DNA from: Thermosipho sp. (in: thermotogales)
GTDB lineage: Bacteria; Thermotogota; Thermotogae; Thermotogales; Fervidobacteriaceae
NCBI GenBank assembly: GCA_017656345.1
Contig: JACDNZ010000015.1
Span: forward strand, 1 to 49,093
DNA: 49,093 bases
Direction: 5' to 3'
Positions within the stretch are counted from its first letter, which is position 1. Each line of letters opens with the position of its first letter. Of this stretch, positions 9,056-17,838 are shown piece by piece. Made by a program: the position numbers and the translations under genes. The notes under the pieces are model-generated. The model did not search any database, was not told where the DNA came from, and was given only the letters and a program-made list of their open reading frames with translations.

Positions 9056-11472
9056 TGATTGTGAAAAGAAGAAACTGGCTAACTCATATAATTTTGATTG
9101 CTCTTGTTGTAATAATTTTATTTCCAGTAGTTTGGGTTATATCGACTTCCTTAAGACGGGATAATGCTGCTTTTTCTACTAAACTTTTCTCTTCAAGGGT
9201 AAGTATTCAAAACTACAAGGACTTGCTATTCCCAGAACAGAATGTTTTGAGACTTATGAAGGATATTGAGGCAATTACAACAAATACAATGCCATATTCA
9301 GAGAAGTCTTTTGAAGAATTAGTAAGTAAGTTTGATAGGGATATTAAAAGATTGAAAGATTACTCAAACGAAACTAAGATGTTGATAGAAAAAACTGACG
9401 AAGAATATCAAACAATTCAAGGGTTTATAGAAGATAATTCTGAAGAATTATTAAATTCGTTAAAAGAAAATGCAGGTTTAATTGGTGAAAAATTAGATGT
9501 AAAAAAACCTGATGATTCAAAATTATACCTTGCGTTAAATGTTCTTTTAAAAGAAGGTATTGTAAAAGAAAAAGATATTGATGACTTTTTTGATTTGCAG
9601 ATAGTAAAAGATTATGAGGAAGAATGGAAAAATAACTTTGAAACACTGGCTTTGAATATTGAAAACAAACAGCAAAACATTAAAGTTCTTGAAGATGAAG
9701 TTAATTCGTTGAAGAAAGAACTGGAAGAATATCAAAAAGAATATACGCGAATATCAAGTATAATTAGAAGTTCAATTTTACCTCAATTTGAGAGTTTTGA
9801 AAAATCCCTTAATACTGTTTTGGATATTTTAAATAGCAATGATGGTTCTGTGAGAGCTATTGTTAGTGAGTCAAACGAAAAATTAGAATTTGAAAAAATT
9901 TTAGGTTATTTAGAAGAATTAAATAAAGTAAAATTGACCGACGAATTTTCAGAATTTTCAGAAAAGATTAGTAACCTGAATAAACTAGCAAACGAAGTAT
10001 TGAATTTATGGGAAAATTATCCGGAAAAATATACAAGTAAATATGCAGATTTCCTTTCAATTATTAGATTATTTATTTTGAAGGCGTCAAAGCAACTTAA
10101 AGAAAGTGTGGATTTAATGAATAATTTTTCAAATGTAGTTGAAAACTATCTTGAACTGTCAAATTTGATAAATGTTGCGACCAAAAAACTCGAGAAAGAA
10201 AAATTAGAATATGAGACTTTAAAAGTGAAGTATGATGAAAAAGTTGCCGAACTTGTGGATGCTAACAGATATGTTTTTAGTTTAATTTTGAAAGATGATA
10301 TATTATCGTTTAACGAAAAAATTAGTAAGTATACTTTACCAAAAGACATAAACAAAACATATTTTGCAGTAAAAGCACTTGGAAGGTCCTTAAACGATTA
10401 TTTAGTGTATGTTGATGATGAAAATTTGAAGAAAGAGTTGAGAGCATATTTAAGAAAAATGGATTGGGCTGAAACATACAAAAATTTCAAAAAGAGGTAC
10501 GAAAGATTTTCTAAAGATTTTAAAGTATTTGTGGAAGAGTTTGATAATTATGTGAAAAATATAGAGGAAATAGGGCCAAATGCTATAAGCTCAGCAAAAA
10601 ATGGAATAAAAATTAGAATAACAGCATTAGTTCAATTATTCCCTAAAATTCAGTCTGATTATCCAGCGAAAATAGCTTCAAATCTTAGTCTTGTATCAAA
10701 ATATTCAGCCGATTTAATTGATCAGTTGCCTATTAAAGGTGCAAAAGAAAGTTTAAAGATGATGGATAAGAACTTGTTTAGAATTGATCAGATTTGGAAG
10801 GAAAAAACAGAGCACCATCTTATAAGATGGATTATGAATAGTGTTATTGTTGCGGGATTAGTCGCAGTAATTACAACGCTTGTCAATGCTCTTGCAGCTT
10901 ATCCATTTAGCAGAATGAGGTTTAAAGGTCGGAAATATGGTATAATGTCTTTACTATTGATTCAGATGTTCCCGGCAATAATGTACATGGTTGCACTGTA
11001 TGGTTTTTTGAGTTTTATAGGTAGATATATTCCTATTTTGGGATTAAACACCCTTGGTGGATTAATTTTCGTATATCTTGGTGGTATAGCGTTTAATATG
11101 TATTTGATAAAGGGCTTTTATGATACAATACCAAGTTCACTTGAAGAGGCAGCAATGATAGATGGAGCTACGAGATGGCAAACTTTTTGGAGAATTGTTC
11201 TACCACTTGCTTCACCAATTTTAGCAGTTGTTATAATCTTGAGCTTTATGGGAACATTTAACGAATTTGTTTTAGCAAGGATTATTTTACAGGATGTTGA
11301 CAAATATACGTACGCTGTTGGTCTTTGGACATTTTCAACGGGGCCGTTTGAAACTGAATGGGGATTATTTTCTGCAGCAGCATTAATTGGTATGGCTCCA
11401 ATGGTTATTTTGTTCCTCTCTATGCAAAAGTATCTTGTTGGTGGTTTGACAAAAGGTTCGGTAAAAGGATAA
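9055..11472 (+). CDS. malG: Maltose ABC transporter permease MalG with giant insert
   Basis: This 805-aa permease compares with about 300 residues for E. coli MalG. One transmembrane segment (about 10-30, ILIALVVIILFPVVWVI) is followed by about 530 residues of Lys/Glu-rich helical and coiled-coil sequence. The normal core then begins near 587 (LIRWIMNSVIVAGLVAVI). The EAA loop LEEAAMIDGATRWQTFWRI lies near 697. A long MalG insert is also known in Thermotoga. Its placement after the first helix puts it outside the membrane, where it might hold the binding protein or span the periplasm. That role is inference. A terminator follows. Confidence 0.93.
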   Translation: MIVKRRNWLTHIILIALVVIILFPVVWVISTSLRRDNAAFSTKLFSSRVSIQNYKDLLFPEQNVLRLMKDIEAITTNTMPYSEKSFEELVSKFDRDIKRLKDYSNETKMLIEKTDEEYQTIQGFIEDNSEELLNSLKENAGLIGEKLDVKKPDDSKLYLALNVLLKEGIVKEKDIDDFFDLQIVKDYEEEWKNNFETLALNIENKQQNIKVLEDEVNSLKKELEEYQKEYTRISSIIRSSILPQFESFEKSLNTVLDILNSNDGSVRAIVSESNEKLEFEKILGYLEELNKVKLTDEFSEFSEKISNLNKLANEVLNLWENYPEKYTSKYADFLSIIRLFILKASKQLKESVDLMNNFSNVVENYLELSNLINVATKKLEKEKLEYETLKVKYDEKVAELVDANRYVFSLILKDDILSFNEKISKYTLPKDINKTYFAVKALGRSLNDYLVYVDDENLKKELRAYLRKMDWAETYKNFKKRYERFSKDFKVFVEEFDNYVKNIEEIGPNAISSAKNGIKIRITALVQLFPKIQSDYPAKIASNLSLVSKYSADLIDQLPIKGAKESLKMMDKNLFRIDQIWKEKTEHHLIRWIMNSVIVAGLVAVITTLVNALAAYPFSRMRFKGRKYGIMSLLLIQMFPAIMYMVALYGFLSFIGRYIPILGLNTLGGLIFVYLGGIAFNMYLIKGFYDTIPSSLEEAAMIDGATRWQTFWRIVLPLASPILAVVIILSFMGTFNEFVLARIILQDVDKYTYAVGLWTFSTGPFETEWGLFSAAALIGMAPMVILFLSMQKYLVGGLTKGSVKG

Positions 11473-11486
11473 TTATAAAAAATATT

Positions 11487-11512
11487 TGGCCGCTTTTGCG
11501 GCCTTGTTTTTG
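11487..11512 (+). terminator. Terminator of malEFG
   Basis: The stem GGCCGC / GCGGCC with a TTTT loop is followed by TTGTTTTT. It ends just before the Shine-Dalgarno of the next gene, so read-through may feed that gene. Confidence 0.88.
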
Positions 11513-11521
11513 AGGAGGATT

Positions 11522-12667
11522 ATGTTAAAACCAGATTATAATATCAATATTGTATCCTTTGTTAATGTATTGCTTAAGAAATTTAAAGCTGAACCGTTAT
11601 ATGAAAATTTTTCAGAAATGGAAGATTTTTTGCTTCCTGAAATTTCTGGTGTTGATAAAGTTATAGTGATTATAATTGATAGTCTTGGATATAATAAATT
11701 TATAGAGATCAATAAAAAAATAGGTTTCAGTGGGTATTATAAATTGAGCAGTGTTTTTCCTACTACAACAGTTTCTGCTATAACAAGTTATATGACTGGG
11801 ATGACGCCTCAAGAACATGGTCTTTTAGGTTATATTCAGTTTTTAAGAGAACTGGGTACTATATTGAATATGATTGATTTTAGTTATCCTGGAATGGCTA
11901 ATAACAATTTTGATACACTTGTTAAAAGAAAAATAAAAAGACTTCCAAATATTTTTCAGAAAATAAAAAAGGAAGGTTATTATGCAGGAATTTTAACCGG
12001 TTCTAGTATTGCAAATTCTGGTTTATCGTTTTTAATTCAAAAAGATGCAAATGTTCTTACATATTACACTATTGGAGATATGTTTGCATCAATCACGAAA
12101 CTCTTACAAAAGGAATTTAAGGGGTTGGTTTATGTATACTATGGTATGCTTGATGGTTTGGGGCATAAGAAAGGTCCAGATAGTTTTTCATACAACACTG
12201 AATCAGAGTACTTATTAAAAGAAATAAAATACATTGTTGAAAAATATAAAACTAATGATACGGTTGTTTTTATAACAGCTGATCATGGGATGGTTCAAAC
12301 TCCCAGAGAAAAGAACGCCTATCTTGGTGATGATATCAGAAAATTTTTAAGATTACCTCCCACAGGCGAAATGCGAATGATGTATTTATATACAAAAGAA
12401 GGAAAAAGACAGGAATTAGTTGAATTTTTTGAAGAAAAGTATAAAGGGCGATTTGAAATTGTTCCATCAAGGCATGCGTTAAGCGAAGGCTTTTTTGGTA
12501 TAGGAAGAGTACATCCAGAAGCGTTAAATAGAATAGGTGATTATGTTTTAATTTGTAAAGAAAATTATGCTTTTACGTATTTATATACCGGTGGAGAAGA
12601 TAAGTTAGAAGGAATGCATGGTTCATTGACTGAAGATGAATTGTTTGTACCATTGATAATTTTATAG
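11522..12667 (+). CDS. Alkaline-phosphatase-superfamily phosphodiesterase/nucleotide pyrophosphatase
   Basis: This 381-aa metal-dependent hydrolase belongs to the type I phosphodiesterase/nucleotide pyrophosphatase family. Metal-site Asp lies in VIVIIIDSLGYNKF (about 45). The nucleophile Thr region SVFPTTTVSAITSYMTG lies near 80. Later blocks are YYGMLDGLGHKKGPDS, FITADHGMV and a C-terminal His in GMHGSLTEDE. No signal peptide is visible, so it should be cytoplasmic. The ATG at 11522 has GAGGAGG upstream; a longer in-frame start would run through the malG terminator and is rejected. The substrate cannot be told from sequence. Confidence 0.85.
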   Translation: MLKPDYNINIVSFVNVLLKKFKAEPLYENFSEMEDFLLPEISGVDKVIVIIIDSLGYNKFIEINKKIGFSGYYKLSSVFPTTTVSAITSYMTGMTPQEHGLLGYIQFLRELGTILNMIDFSYPGMANNNFDTLVKRKIKRLPNIFQKIKKEGYYAGILTGSSIANSGLSFLIQKDANVLTYYTIGDMFASITKLLQKEFKGLVYVYYGMLDGLGHKKGPDSFSYNTESEYLLKEIKYIVEKYKTNDTVVFITADHGMVQTPREKNAYLGDDIRKFLRLPPTGEMRMMYLYTKEGKRQELVEFFEEKYKGRFEIVPSRHALSEGFFGIGRVHPEALNRIGDYVLICKENYAFTYLYTGGEDKLEGMHGSLTEDELFVPLIIL

Positions 12668-12672
12668 TAATA

Positions 12673-12700
12673 TTGACAACTAAATTGTGTTTGATAAAAT
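12673..12700 (+). promoter_or_regulatory. Promoter of tRNA-Thr
   Basis: A consensus TTGACA (12673-12678) and TAAAAT (12695-12700) are separated by 16 bases. They end 16 bases before the tRNA. Confidence 0.8.
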
Positions 12701-12716
12701 AAAACTAGGTCACTGT

Positions 12717-12792
12717 GCCAACGTAGCTCAACCGGTAGAGCGGCGCATTCGTAATGCGTAGGTTGAGGGTTCGAGTCCCTCCGTTGGCTCCA
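12717..12792 (+). tRNA. tRNA-Thr (anticodon CGU)
   Basis: The 76 bases fold completely: acceptor GCCAACG / CGTTGGC, D stem GCTC / GAGC, anticodon stem GCGCA / TGCGT with loop TTCGTAA, and T stem GAGGG / CCCTC with loop TTCGAGT. The discriminator is T and CCA is encoded. Anticodon CGU reads ACG (Thr). It is a single-gene transcription unit with its own promoter and terminator. Confidence 0.97.
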
Positions 12793-12794
12793 CA

Positions 12795-12820
12795 CCCCCA
12801 TAATGGGGGATTTTTTATTT
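12795..12820 (+). terminator. Terminator of tRNA-Thr
   Basis: The stem CCCCCA / TGGGGG with a 3-base loop is followed by ATTTTTTATTT. It sits three bases after the encoded CCA. Confidence 0.85.
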
Positions 12821-12848
12821 TGGTAAAATATAGGTAGAGGTGATGGAA

Positions 12849-14156
12849 ATGAGAAAAGCAGATTTTATTGACAGAGTGATCATATATGTAAAAGGCGGAA
12901 AAGGTGGAGATGGTTCTGCAAGTTTCAGACATGAAAAATATGTGCCTAAAGGTGGCCCCGATGGTGGTGATGGAGGGAATGGAGGATTTGTTTTTTTGAG
13001 AGCAAATCCCGAATTGTCAACTTTACTTACAGTTTCAGAAAAGAAAAAATATATTGCTCAAAATGGCGAAAATGGTAAAGGAAGTAAAATGCATGGGAAA
13101 AATGGTGAAGATATTATTATCGATGTACCTGTTGGAACTGTGGTAAAAGATTTTGAATCTGGGGAAATAATTGCCGATCTTGATAAACCAGGTATGGTTG
13201 TATGTGTAGCACGTGGTGGTCGTGGTGGGAGAGGAAATGTTCACTTTAAATCTCCAACTATGAGAGCACCAAAGATTTCTGAAAGAGGTTCAGAGGGTGA
13301 AGAAAGAAAGCTTATATTAGAGTTAAAACTACTTGCTGATGTGGCATTAGTTGGTTATCCTAATGTTGGAAAAAGTTCTTTCATTTCAAGAATAAGTAAT
13401 GCGAAACCAAAAATTGCTGAATATCCTTTTACTACCCTGATACCAAATTTAGGAGTTGTGATTGTTAATGATACTCAGTTTGTTGTGGCGGATATTCCGG
13501 GTTTGATTAAAGGAGCAAGTGAAGGTGCAGGACTTGGGAATGTATTCTTGAGGCATGTTGAAAGATGTACAGTTATTGCCCATGTTGTGGATATATCAGG
13601 TATTGAAGGTAGAGATCCTATTCAGGATTATTGCGACATTAGGAAAGAATTAGAATTTTTTAGCAAAGATCTAGCAGAGAAAGAAGAAATAATTATTGCA
13701 AATAAAGCCGATTTGTTATCTGAAGATGTTCTAAAAGAAAGAGTGGAGAAGTTAAAAAAAGAGACGGGCAAAGAAGTTTTCCCAACAAGCACAATTACAG
13801 GACAGGGGATAAAAGAAGTTACGTACAGACTATATGAGTTAGTAAAAACAAGCAAAAAACTGGTTGATACCAGAGAGATAATCAATGAGAAAATAAAACG
13901 ACCAAAACCTGTATGGAAAAACCTTCCCGAAAGATTCCCGATTGAAATAAAAAAAGACGAAGATGGTGATTACATTGTTACGGGAACATATGTTGAAGAA
14001 TGGGCAAAGAGGTTGAATTTGAATCAAAAAGATGGAATGCGAAGATTTATGGAGTTATTAAACAAAAATGGTTTAGATGAGAAACTTAGAAAGGCGGGTG
14101 TGAAGGATGGGGATACAGTTTGGGTTGCCGGCAGAGCTTTTGAATTTAGAGAATAG
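12849..14156 (+). CDS. obg: GTPase Obg (CgtA), 50S ribosome assembly
   Basis: This 435-aa protein has the three Obg domains. The glycine-rich Obg fold (1-158) includes [15 protein letters not shown] and [11 protein letters not shown]. The G domain has G1 GYPNVGKSS near 167, [16 protein letters not shown] near 214 and NKADL near 284. An OCT domain lies after about 355. It acts in late 50S assembly and stress responses. Of three in-frame starts (GTG 12840, ATG 12843, ATG 12849), the ATG at 12849 is chosen because AGAGGTGA at 12836-12843 is the Shine-Dalgarno. nadD begins inside its 3' end. Confidence 0.96.
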   Translation: MRKADFIDRVIIYVKGGKGGDGSASFRHEKYVPKGGPDGGDGGNGGFVFLRANPELSTLLTVSEKKKYIAQNGENGKGSKMHGKNGEDIIIDVPVGTVVKDFESGEIIADLDKPGMVVCVARGGRGGRGNVHFKSPTMRAPKISERGSEGEERKLILELKLLADVALVGYPNVGKSSFISRISNAKPKIAEYPFTTLIPNLGVVIVNDTQFVVADIPGLIKGASEGAGLGNVFLRHVERCTVIAHVVDISGIEGRDPIQDYCDIRKELEFFSKDLAEKEEIIIANKADLLSEDVLKERVEKLKKETGKEVFPTSTITGQGIKEVTYRLYELVKTSKKLVDTREIINEKIKRPKPVWKNLPERFPIEIKKDEDGDYIVTGTYVEEWAKRLNLNQKDGMRRFMELLNKNGLDEKLRKAGVKDGDTVWVAGRAFEFRE

Positions 14157-14730
14157 TATAATTCTTTTTGGTGGCTCGTTTAACCCGCCACATAACGGGC
14201 ATGTAATTATTGCTCAACTTGTTAGAGAACTTTTCAAAAAAGCTGAAATGCATGTTGTTGTAAGCTCAGTACCACCACATAAAGAGGTTAATGTACCATT
14301 TGGTATAAGATATGAACTTGCCAAAATAGCCTTCAAGAAATTAAATCTTCATGTTAGTGATATTGAGCATAAGCTTGGTGGAATAAGTTATGCTATAAAT
14401 ACAGTGGAGCATTATAGAAAAACATACAGTAATGTTTTCTATCTTGTAGGAGAAGATGCCCTAATTTCTTTAGAAAAATGGTATAAATATCAGGAACTTT
14501 TGAGCAAAATAAAAATGTTAGTATATCCCAGATTTAAAGATGCTGAGATTTTAAGAAGAGCAGAAAGTGTTTTAGGTAAACTATCGGATTCAATTTATTA
14601 TCTAGATCTTCCATTGATACAAATTTCATCCACTATAGTTAGAGAGAGATTGAAAAAAGGGTTAGGAGTATATGGTTTTGTACCTGATGAATTGATACCA
14701 TATGTTGAGGAGGTTTATGGTGATAGGTAA
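14107..14730 (+). CDS. nadD: Nicotinate-nucleotide adenylyltransferase
   Basis: This enzyme makes nicotinic acid adenine dinucleotide from NaMN and ATP in NAD synthesis. The nucleotidyltransferase signature [12 protein letters not shown] is near the N-terminus, with [16 protein letters not shown] in the middle and the C-terminal [10 protein letters not shown]. Length (207 aa or less) is normal. The start is uncertain. ATG 14107 lies inside obg and has AGGCGG nine bases upstream. TTG 14140 would give the more usual short N-terminus. Either way it overlaps obg, and dus overlaps its 3' end, so obg, nadD and dus form one coupled unit. Confidence 0.93.
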   Translation: MGIQFGLPAELLNLENSIILFGGSFNPPHNGHVIIAQLVRELFKKAEMHVVVSSVPPHKEVNVPFGIRYELAKIAFKKLNLHVSDIEHKLGGISYAINTVEHYRKTYSNVFYLVGEDALISLEKWYKYQELLSKIKMLVYPRFKDAEILRRAESVLGKLSDSIYYLDLPLIQISSTIVRERLKKGLGVYGFVPDELIPYVEEVYGDR

Positions 14731-15610
14731 AATTGGTCTAGCACCTATGGCTGGAATTACTAATTGGAGTTTCAGAAAAATTTGCTTTGAATTTGGTGCA
14801 GAGTTTGCATATACTGAAATGATAAGTGCAGAAAGTATTATTAGGAAATTGAAAGTGAATGAATATTATTTTCCGCATGGGGAAGAAAAAAATAAAGTTG
14901 CTGTACAAATTTTTGGTTCAGATCCTTATGTTATGGCTGAAGCAGCAAAGTTTGTTGAAAATAAGGGAGCATGGATTGATATAAATGCTGGATGTCCGGT
15001 AAGAAAAGTGGTAAGAAAAGGTGCAGGAAGCGCTCTTTTAAAAGATTTGAAAAAATTAAAGAAAGTTATTGAAGAAGTTAAAAAGGTAGTTAATTGTAAA
15101 GTATCGGTAAAAGTAAGAATTGGATTTGAGAAAGATGAATTTGAAAAGATATATGATACTGTTGTTGAAGCAGGTGCAGACATGATAGCTGTTCATGGTC
15201 GTACAGCCAAACAAATGTATTCAGGAAAGGCTATATGGAATATTAAGAATAAAGGTTATATTCCACTTTATATAAGTGGAGATATTTATACTTGGGATGA
15301 TATAGAAAACGCAATTAGCGCTTCTAATGCAGAAGGCGTTTTGGTTGCAAGGGGGTCAATAGGAAACCCCTGGATTTTTTCAGGTAAGGTTCCCACAATA
15401 AAGGAAAAGTTAGAGATTATTTTAAGACACATTGAACTTTTATATTCTGAAGTTGGGGAAAAAGCACCGGTAGAGTTTAGAAAATTTGTTTCTGGATATA
15501 CCAAGGGGTTAAAAGGTGCAAGGGATTTTCGTGCAAGGGTGATGAGAATTAATAATATAAAGCAACTTGTAAAAGAATTCAAAGATTATTTTTTATCATT
15601 AGAAAATTGA
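14717..15610 (+). CDS. dus: tRNA-dihydrouridine synthase
   Basis: This 297-aa flavoenzyme reduces uridine to dihydrouridine in tRNA D-loops. Visible motifs are the N-terminal LAPMAGITNWSFRKI and the catalytic-Cys motif DINAGCPVRKV (near residue 94). FMN-binding VKVRIGF, VHGRTAKQMYSG, YISGDI and VLVARGSIGNPWIF follow. It looks closest to the DusB group, but the subgroup is not certain. The ATG at 14717 has GAGGAGG at 14707-14713, so the longer in-frame start at 14702 is rejected. It overlaps nadD by 14 bases. Confidence 0.93.
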   Translation: MVIGKIGLAPMAGITNWSFRKICFEFGAEFAYTEMISAESIIRKLKVNEYYFPHGEEKNKVAVQIFGSDPYVMAEAAKFVENKGAWIDINAGCPVRKVVRKGAGSALLKDLKKLKKVIEEVKKVVNCKVSVKVRIGFEKDEFEKIYDTVVEAGADMIAVHGRTAKQMYSGKAIWNIKNKGYIPLYISGDIYTWDDIENAISASNAEGVLVARGSIGNPWIFSGKVPTIKEKLEIILRHIELLYSEVGEKAPVEFRKFVSGYTKGLKGARDFRARVMRINNIKQLVKEFKDYFLSLEN

Positions 15611-15660
15611 TGTTTTCTTTTATTTTTTTGCTTTTGCTATGTAATTTTTGATTGGTAAAA

Positions 15661-15680
15661 ATTCTAAAAATATTTAGAAT
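15661..15680. promoter_or_regulatory. Perfect 8-bp inverted repeat before the deacetylase gene
   Basis: ATTCTAAA and TTTAGAAT are separated by AATA, 18 bases before the start codon. No T-run follows, so it is not a terminator. An operator or 5'-leader hairpin is possible. Confidence 0.45.
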
Positions 15681-15697
15681 AGTATTAGAGGTGAAAT

Positions 15698-16687
15698 ATG
15701 AAGAAGCAATTAATCATACTTATAATATTTTTTTTGTGTATATTTACATTTTCGAACATTGTAGTTTTTGTGTACCATAGATTTGATGATCCAAGATATG
15801 AAAGTACTAATACCTGGGTTTATGAACTTGAATCACACATTAAATTGGTAAAGCAGTTGGGATATAAAATATGGACTTTGCAAGATTTGGAAGATTATGT
15901 ATATGGAAGAAAAAAAGAAGAAAATGCAGTTGTATTTACGATTGATGATGGTTATAGAACAGTGTATACAAAAGCATTTCCAGTTTTTAAGAAATATAAT
16001 GTTCCTTTTGCTGTTTTTTTGTATTTTAGGGGTATTGGGAATAATGAAGAGTATCTAGATTGGAATATGATAAGAGAAATGCTGGATTGGGGGGTAGAAT
16101 TTGGTCATCATTCATACTCCCATGATAAATTTCCAGATGTTTATAAAAAATTGGGAAAAGATGAATTTTTAAAATATTTTGAAGAAGATTTAAAAAAAGG
16201 GCTAGAAATATGGAATAGTCATATAAATTCTCCTCTTAAATATTATGCTTATCCATATGGATATTATAACCAGGAAATGATACATATATTGAAAAAGTAC
16301 GACTTTAAATTAGCTTTTATACAACTTTCAGGACCTTATAGAAGAGAAATTTCACCTTTTGAAATACCGAGAGAAGCGTTACTTGAAGATTGGGCTACAG
16401 AACATCATGTAAGATATATTCTTTCAAGAAAGCCATTGTTAACTGAATTTCAACCGTTTTATTGGAAAAATGGAAAATTGTATGTAAAAGCAAAGATAGT
16501 TTACCCTGAAAAATATTCAGATCCTGTTGTTTATATAAGGGAAAAAGGAATAGTTGAGAGTTATGTAAAAGATGGGCTTTTGTATGCTGGCCCTTTTGAA
16601 ATAAATAATGAATATAATAGTTTAATGATTAGTGTTAGAGGGGAAGATAGGAAAGAATATGTAAGATATTTTTTGATAATAAAATAA
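15698..16687 (+). CDS. Secreted or membrane-anchored polysaccharide deacetylase (NodB domain)
   Basis: This 329-aa protein has an N-terminal signal or anchor segment (LIILIIFFLCIFTFSNIVV). The carbohydrate esterase 4 motifs are VFTIDDGYRTVYTKAF near 85 (catalytic Asp and metal Asp, with Ile in place of the usual Phe) and HHSYSHD near 139 (metal His pair). The later block KYYAYPYGYYN is also typical. It should remove N-acetyl groups from extracellular or wall polysaccharide. The C-terminal 90 residues look like a small beta domain of unknown function. Its SD is GAGGTGA. The aminotransferase follows after 12 bases. Confidence 0.87.
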   Translation: MKKQLIILIIFFLCIFTFSNIVVFVYHRFDDPRYESTNTWVYELESHIKLVKQLGYKIWTLQDLEDYVYGRKKEENAVVFTIDDGYRTVYTKAFPVFKKYNVPFAVFLYFRGIGNNEEYLDWNMIREMLDWGVEFGHHSYSHDKFPDVYKKLGKDEFLKYFEEDLKKGLEIWNSHINSPLKYYAYPYGYYNQEMIHILKKYDFKLAFIQLSGPYRREISPFEIPREALLEDWATEHHVRYILSRKPLLTEFQPFYWKNGKLYVKAKIVYPEKYSDPVVYIREKGIVESYVKDGLLYAGPFEINNEYNSLMISVRGEDRKEYVRYFLIIK

Positions 16688-16699
16688 GGAGGATTTTAT

Positions 16700-17833
16700 A
16701 TGGATGTTATTGATAAAATACCATCTTCAAAAACTTTAGAAATAAATGCCATGGCAAGGAAATTAAAAAACGAAGGTAAAGATGTTATTAATTTAACAAC
16801 AGGTGAACCCGATTTTTCCACCCCTGAAGAAATTAAGCAAAAGGCAAAAGAAGCTCTGGATAAAGATTTTACAAAATATACGGACAGTAAAGGTATTCAA
16901 GATTTAAGAAGAGTTATTTCTAAAATACTTGAAAGAAAGGGAATATATTACTTAGAAAATGAAATATTAGTTACGAACGGTGGTAAACAAGCTTTATTTA
17001 ATGCTTTATTGTCTATTTTAAATCCAGATGATGAAGTGATATTATTTTCCCCTTTGTGGGTAAGTTATATACCTATGGTTTTATTGTCAAGAGCGAAACC
17101 GGTTGTTATAGAAAACAAATTTGAGAAAAATTTTTTACCGGATGTTGATGAAATTAAAAGGAGGATTTCAAAAAATACCAAGGCAATTTTAATAAATTCA
17201 CCAAATAATCCAACAGGTGCTGTTTACCCTGAAGAGATTGTAAAAGAAATTTCGAAGATAGCTAATGAAAATAATATCTATGTTATTGCAGATGAAGTTT
17301 ATGATGCACTTGTTTATGATGTGGACTTTGTATCTTTCCATAAACATGTAAAACCTGAACTTCTAATATATATAAATGCATTTTCAAAAACATATGCTAT
17401 GACTGGTTGGAGATTGGGATATGTTGCTACTAAAAATAAACAAATTTATCAAAGAATAGTAAAAATTCAAGGACATACAACTTCATCTGTAAATTCAATT
17501 GCCCAATATGCCGCTACAGTTGCTGATAATGTGGATAACAGTTATATGATTAAAGAATTCAAAAAAAGAAGAGATTTCACAGTTGAAAAAGCAAAAGAAA
17601 TTGGTTTGGAGTTTGCTTTCCCGAAAGGTGCTTTTTATTTGTTTTTTAAATCACCAACAAACAATGATGAGCAATTTTGTAAAAAATTACTTGAAGAAAA
17701 ACTTGTAGCACTTGTACCGGGAAGTGCATTTGGAGCGGAAGGTTTTGTAAGGCTTTCTTTTGCAAATTCTATTGAAAAAATAGAGGAAGGTTTTAAAAGA
17801 ATAGAGAGATTTTTGGAAGAAAATTATAAATAG
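16700..17833 (+). CDS. aspC: Aspartate aminotransferase (class I/II, PLP)
   Basis: This 377-aa enzyme is collinear with T. maritima aspartate aminotransferase as I recall it, with the same length and blocks. Examples are VINLTTGEPDFSTPE, VTNGGKQALFNA, SPLWVSYIP, AILINSPNNPTGAVYP and IADEVYDALVYD. The PLP-lysine block is AFSKTYAMTGWRLGY near 235, and the C-terminal block is LVALVPGSAFGAEGFVRLSF. It interconverts aspartate and 2-oxoglutarate with oxaloacetate and glutamate. SD AAGGAGG precedes the ATG. It is convergent with the HD-GYP gene, with only five bases between stops. Confidence 0.92.
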   Translation: MDVIDKIPSSKTLEINAMARKLKNEGKDVINLTTGEPDFSTPEEIKQKAKEALDKDFTKYTDSKGIQDLRRVISKILERKGIYYLENEILVTNGGKQALFNALLSILNPDDEVILFSPLWVSYIPMVLLSRAKPVVIENKFEKNFLPDVDEIKRRISKNTKAILINSPNNPTGAVYPEEIVKEISKIANENNIYVIADEVYDALVYDVDFVSFHKHVKPELLIYINAFSKTYAMTGWRLGYVATKNKQIYQRIVKIQGHTTSSVNSIAQYAATVADNVDNSYMIKEFKKRRDFTVEKAKEIGLEFAFPKGAFYLFFKSPTNNDEQFCKKLLEEKLVALVPGSAFGAEGFVRLSFANSIEKIEEGFKRIERFLEENYK

Positions 17834-17838
17834 GAACT

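Noticed and set aside
12565-12932. Two minus-strand ORFs of 75-78 aa across the tRNA
   Set aside because: They read through the tRNA-Thr gene and its terminator in antisense, so they are translation artefacts.
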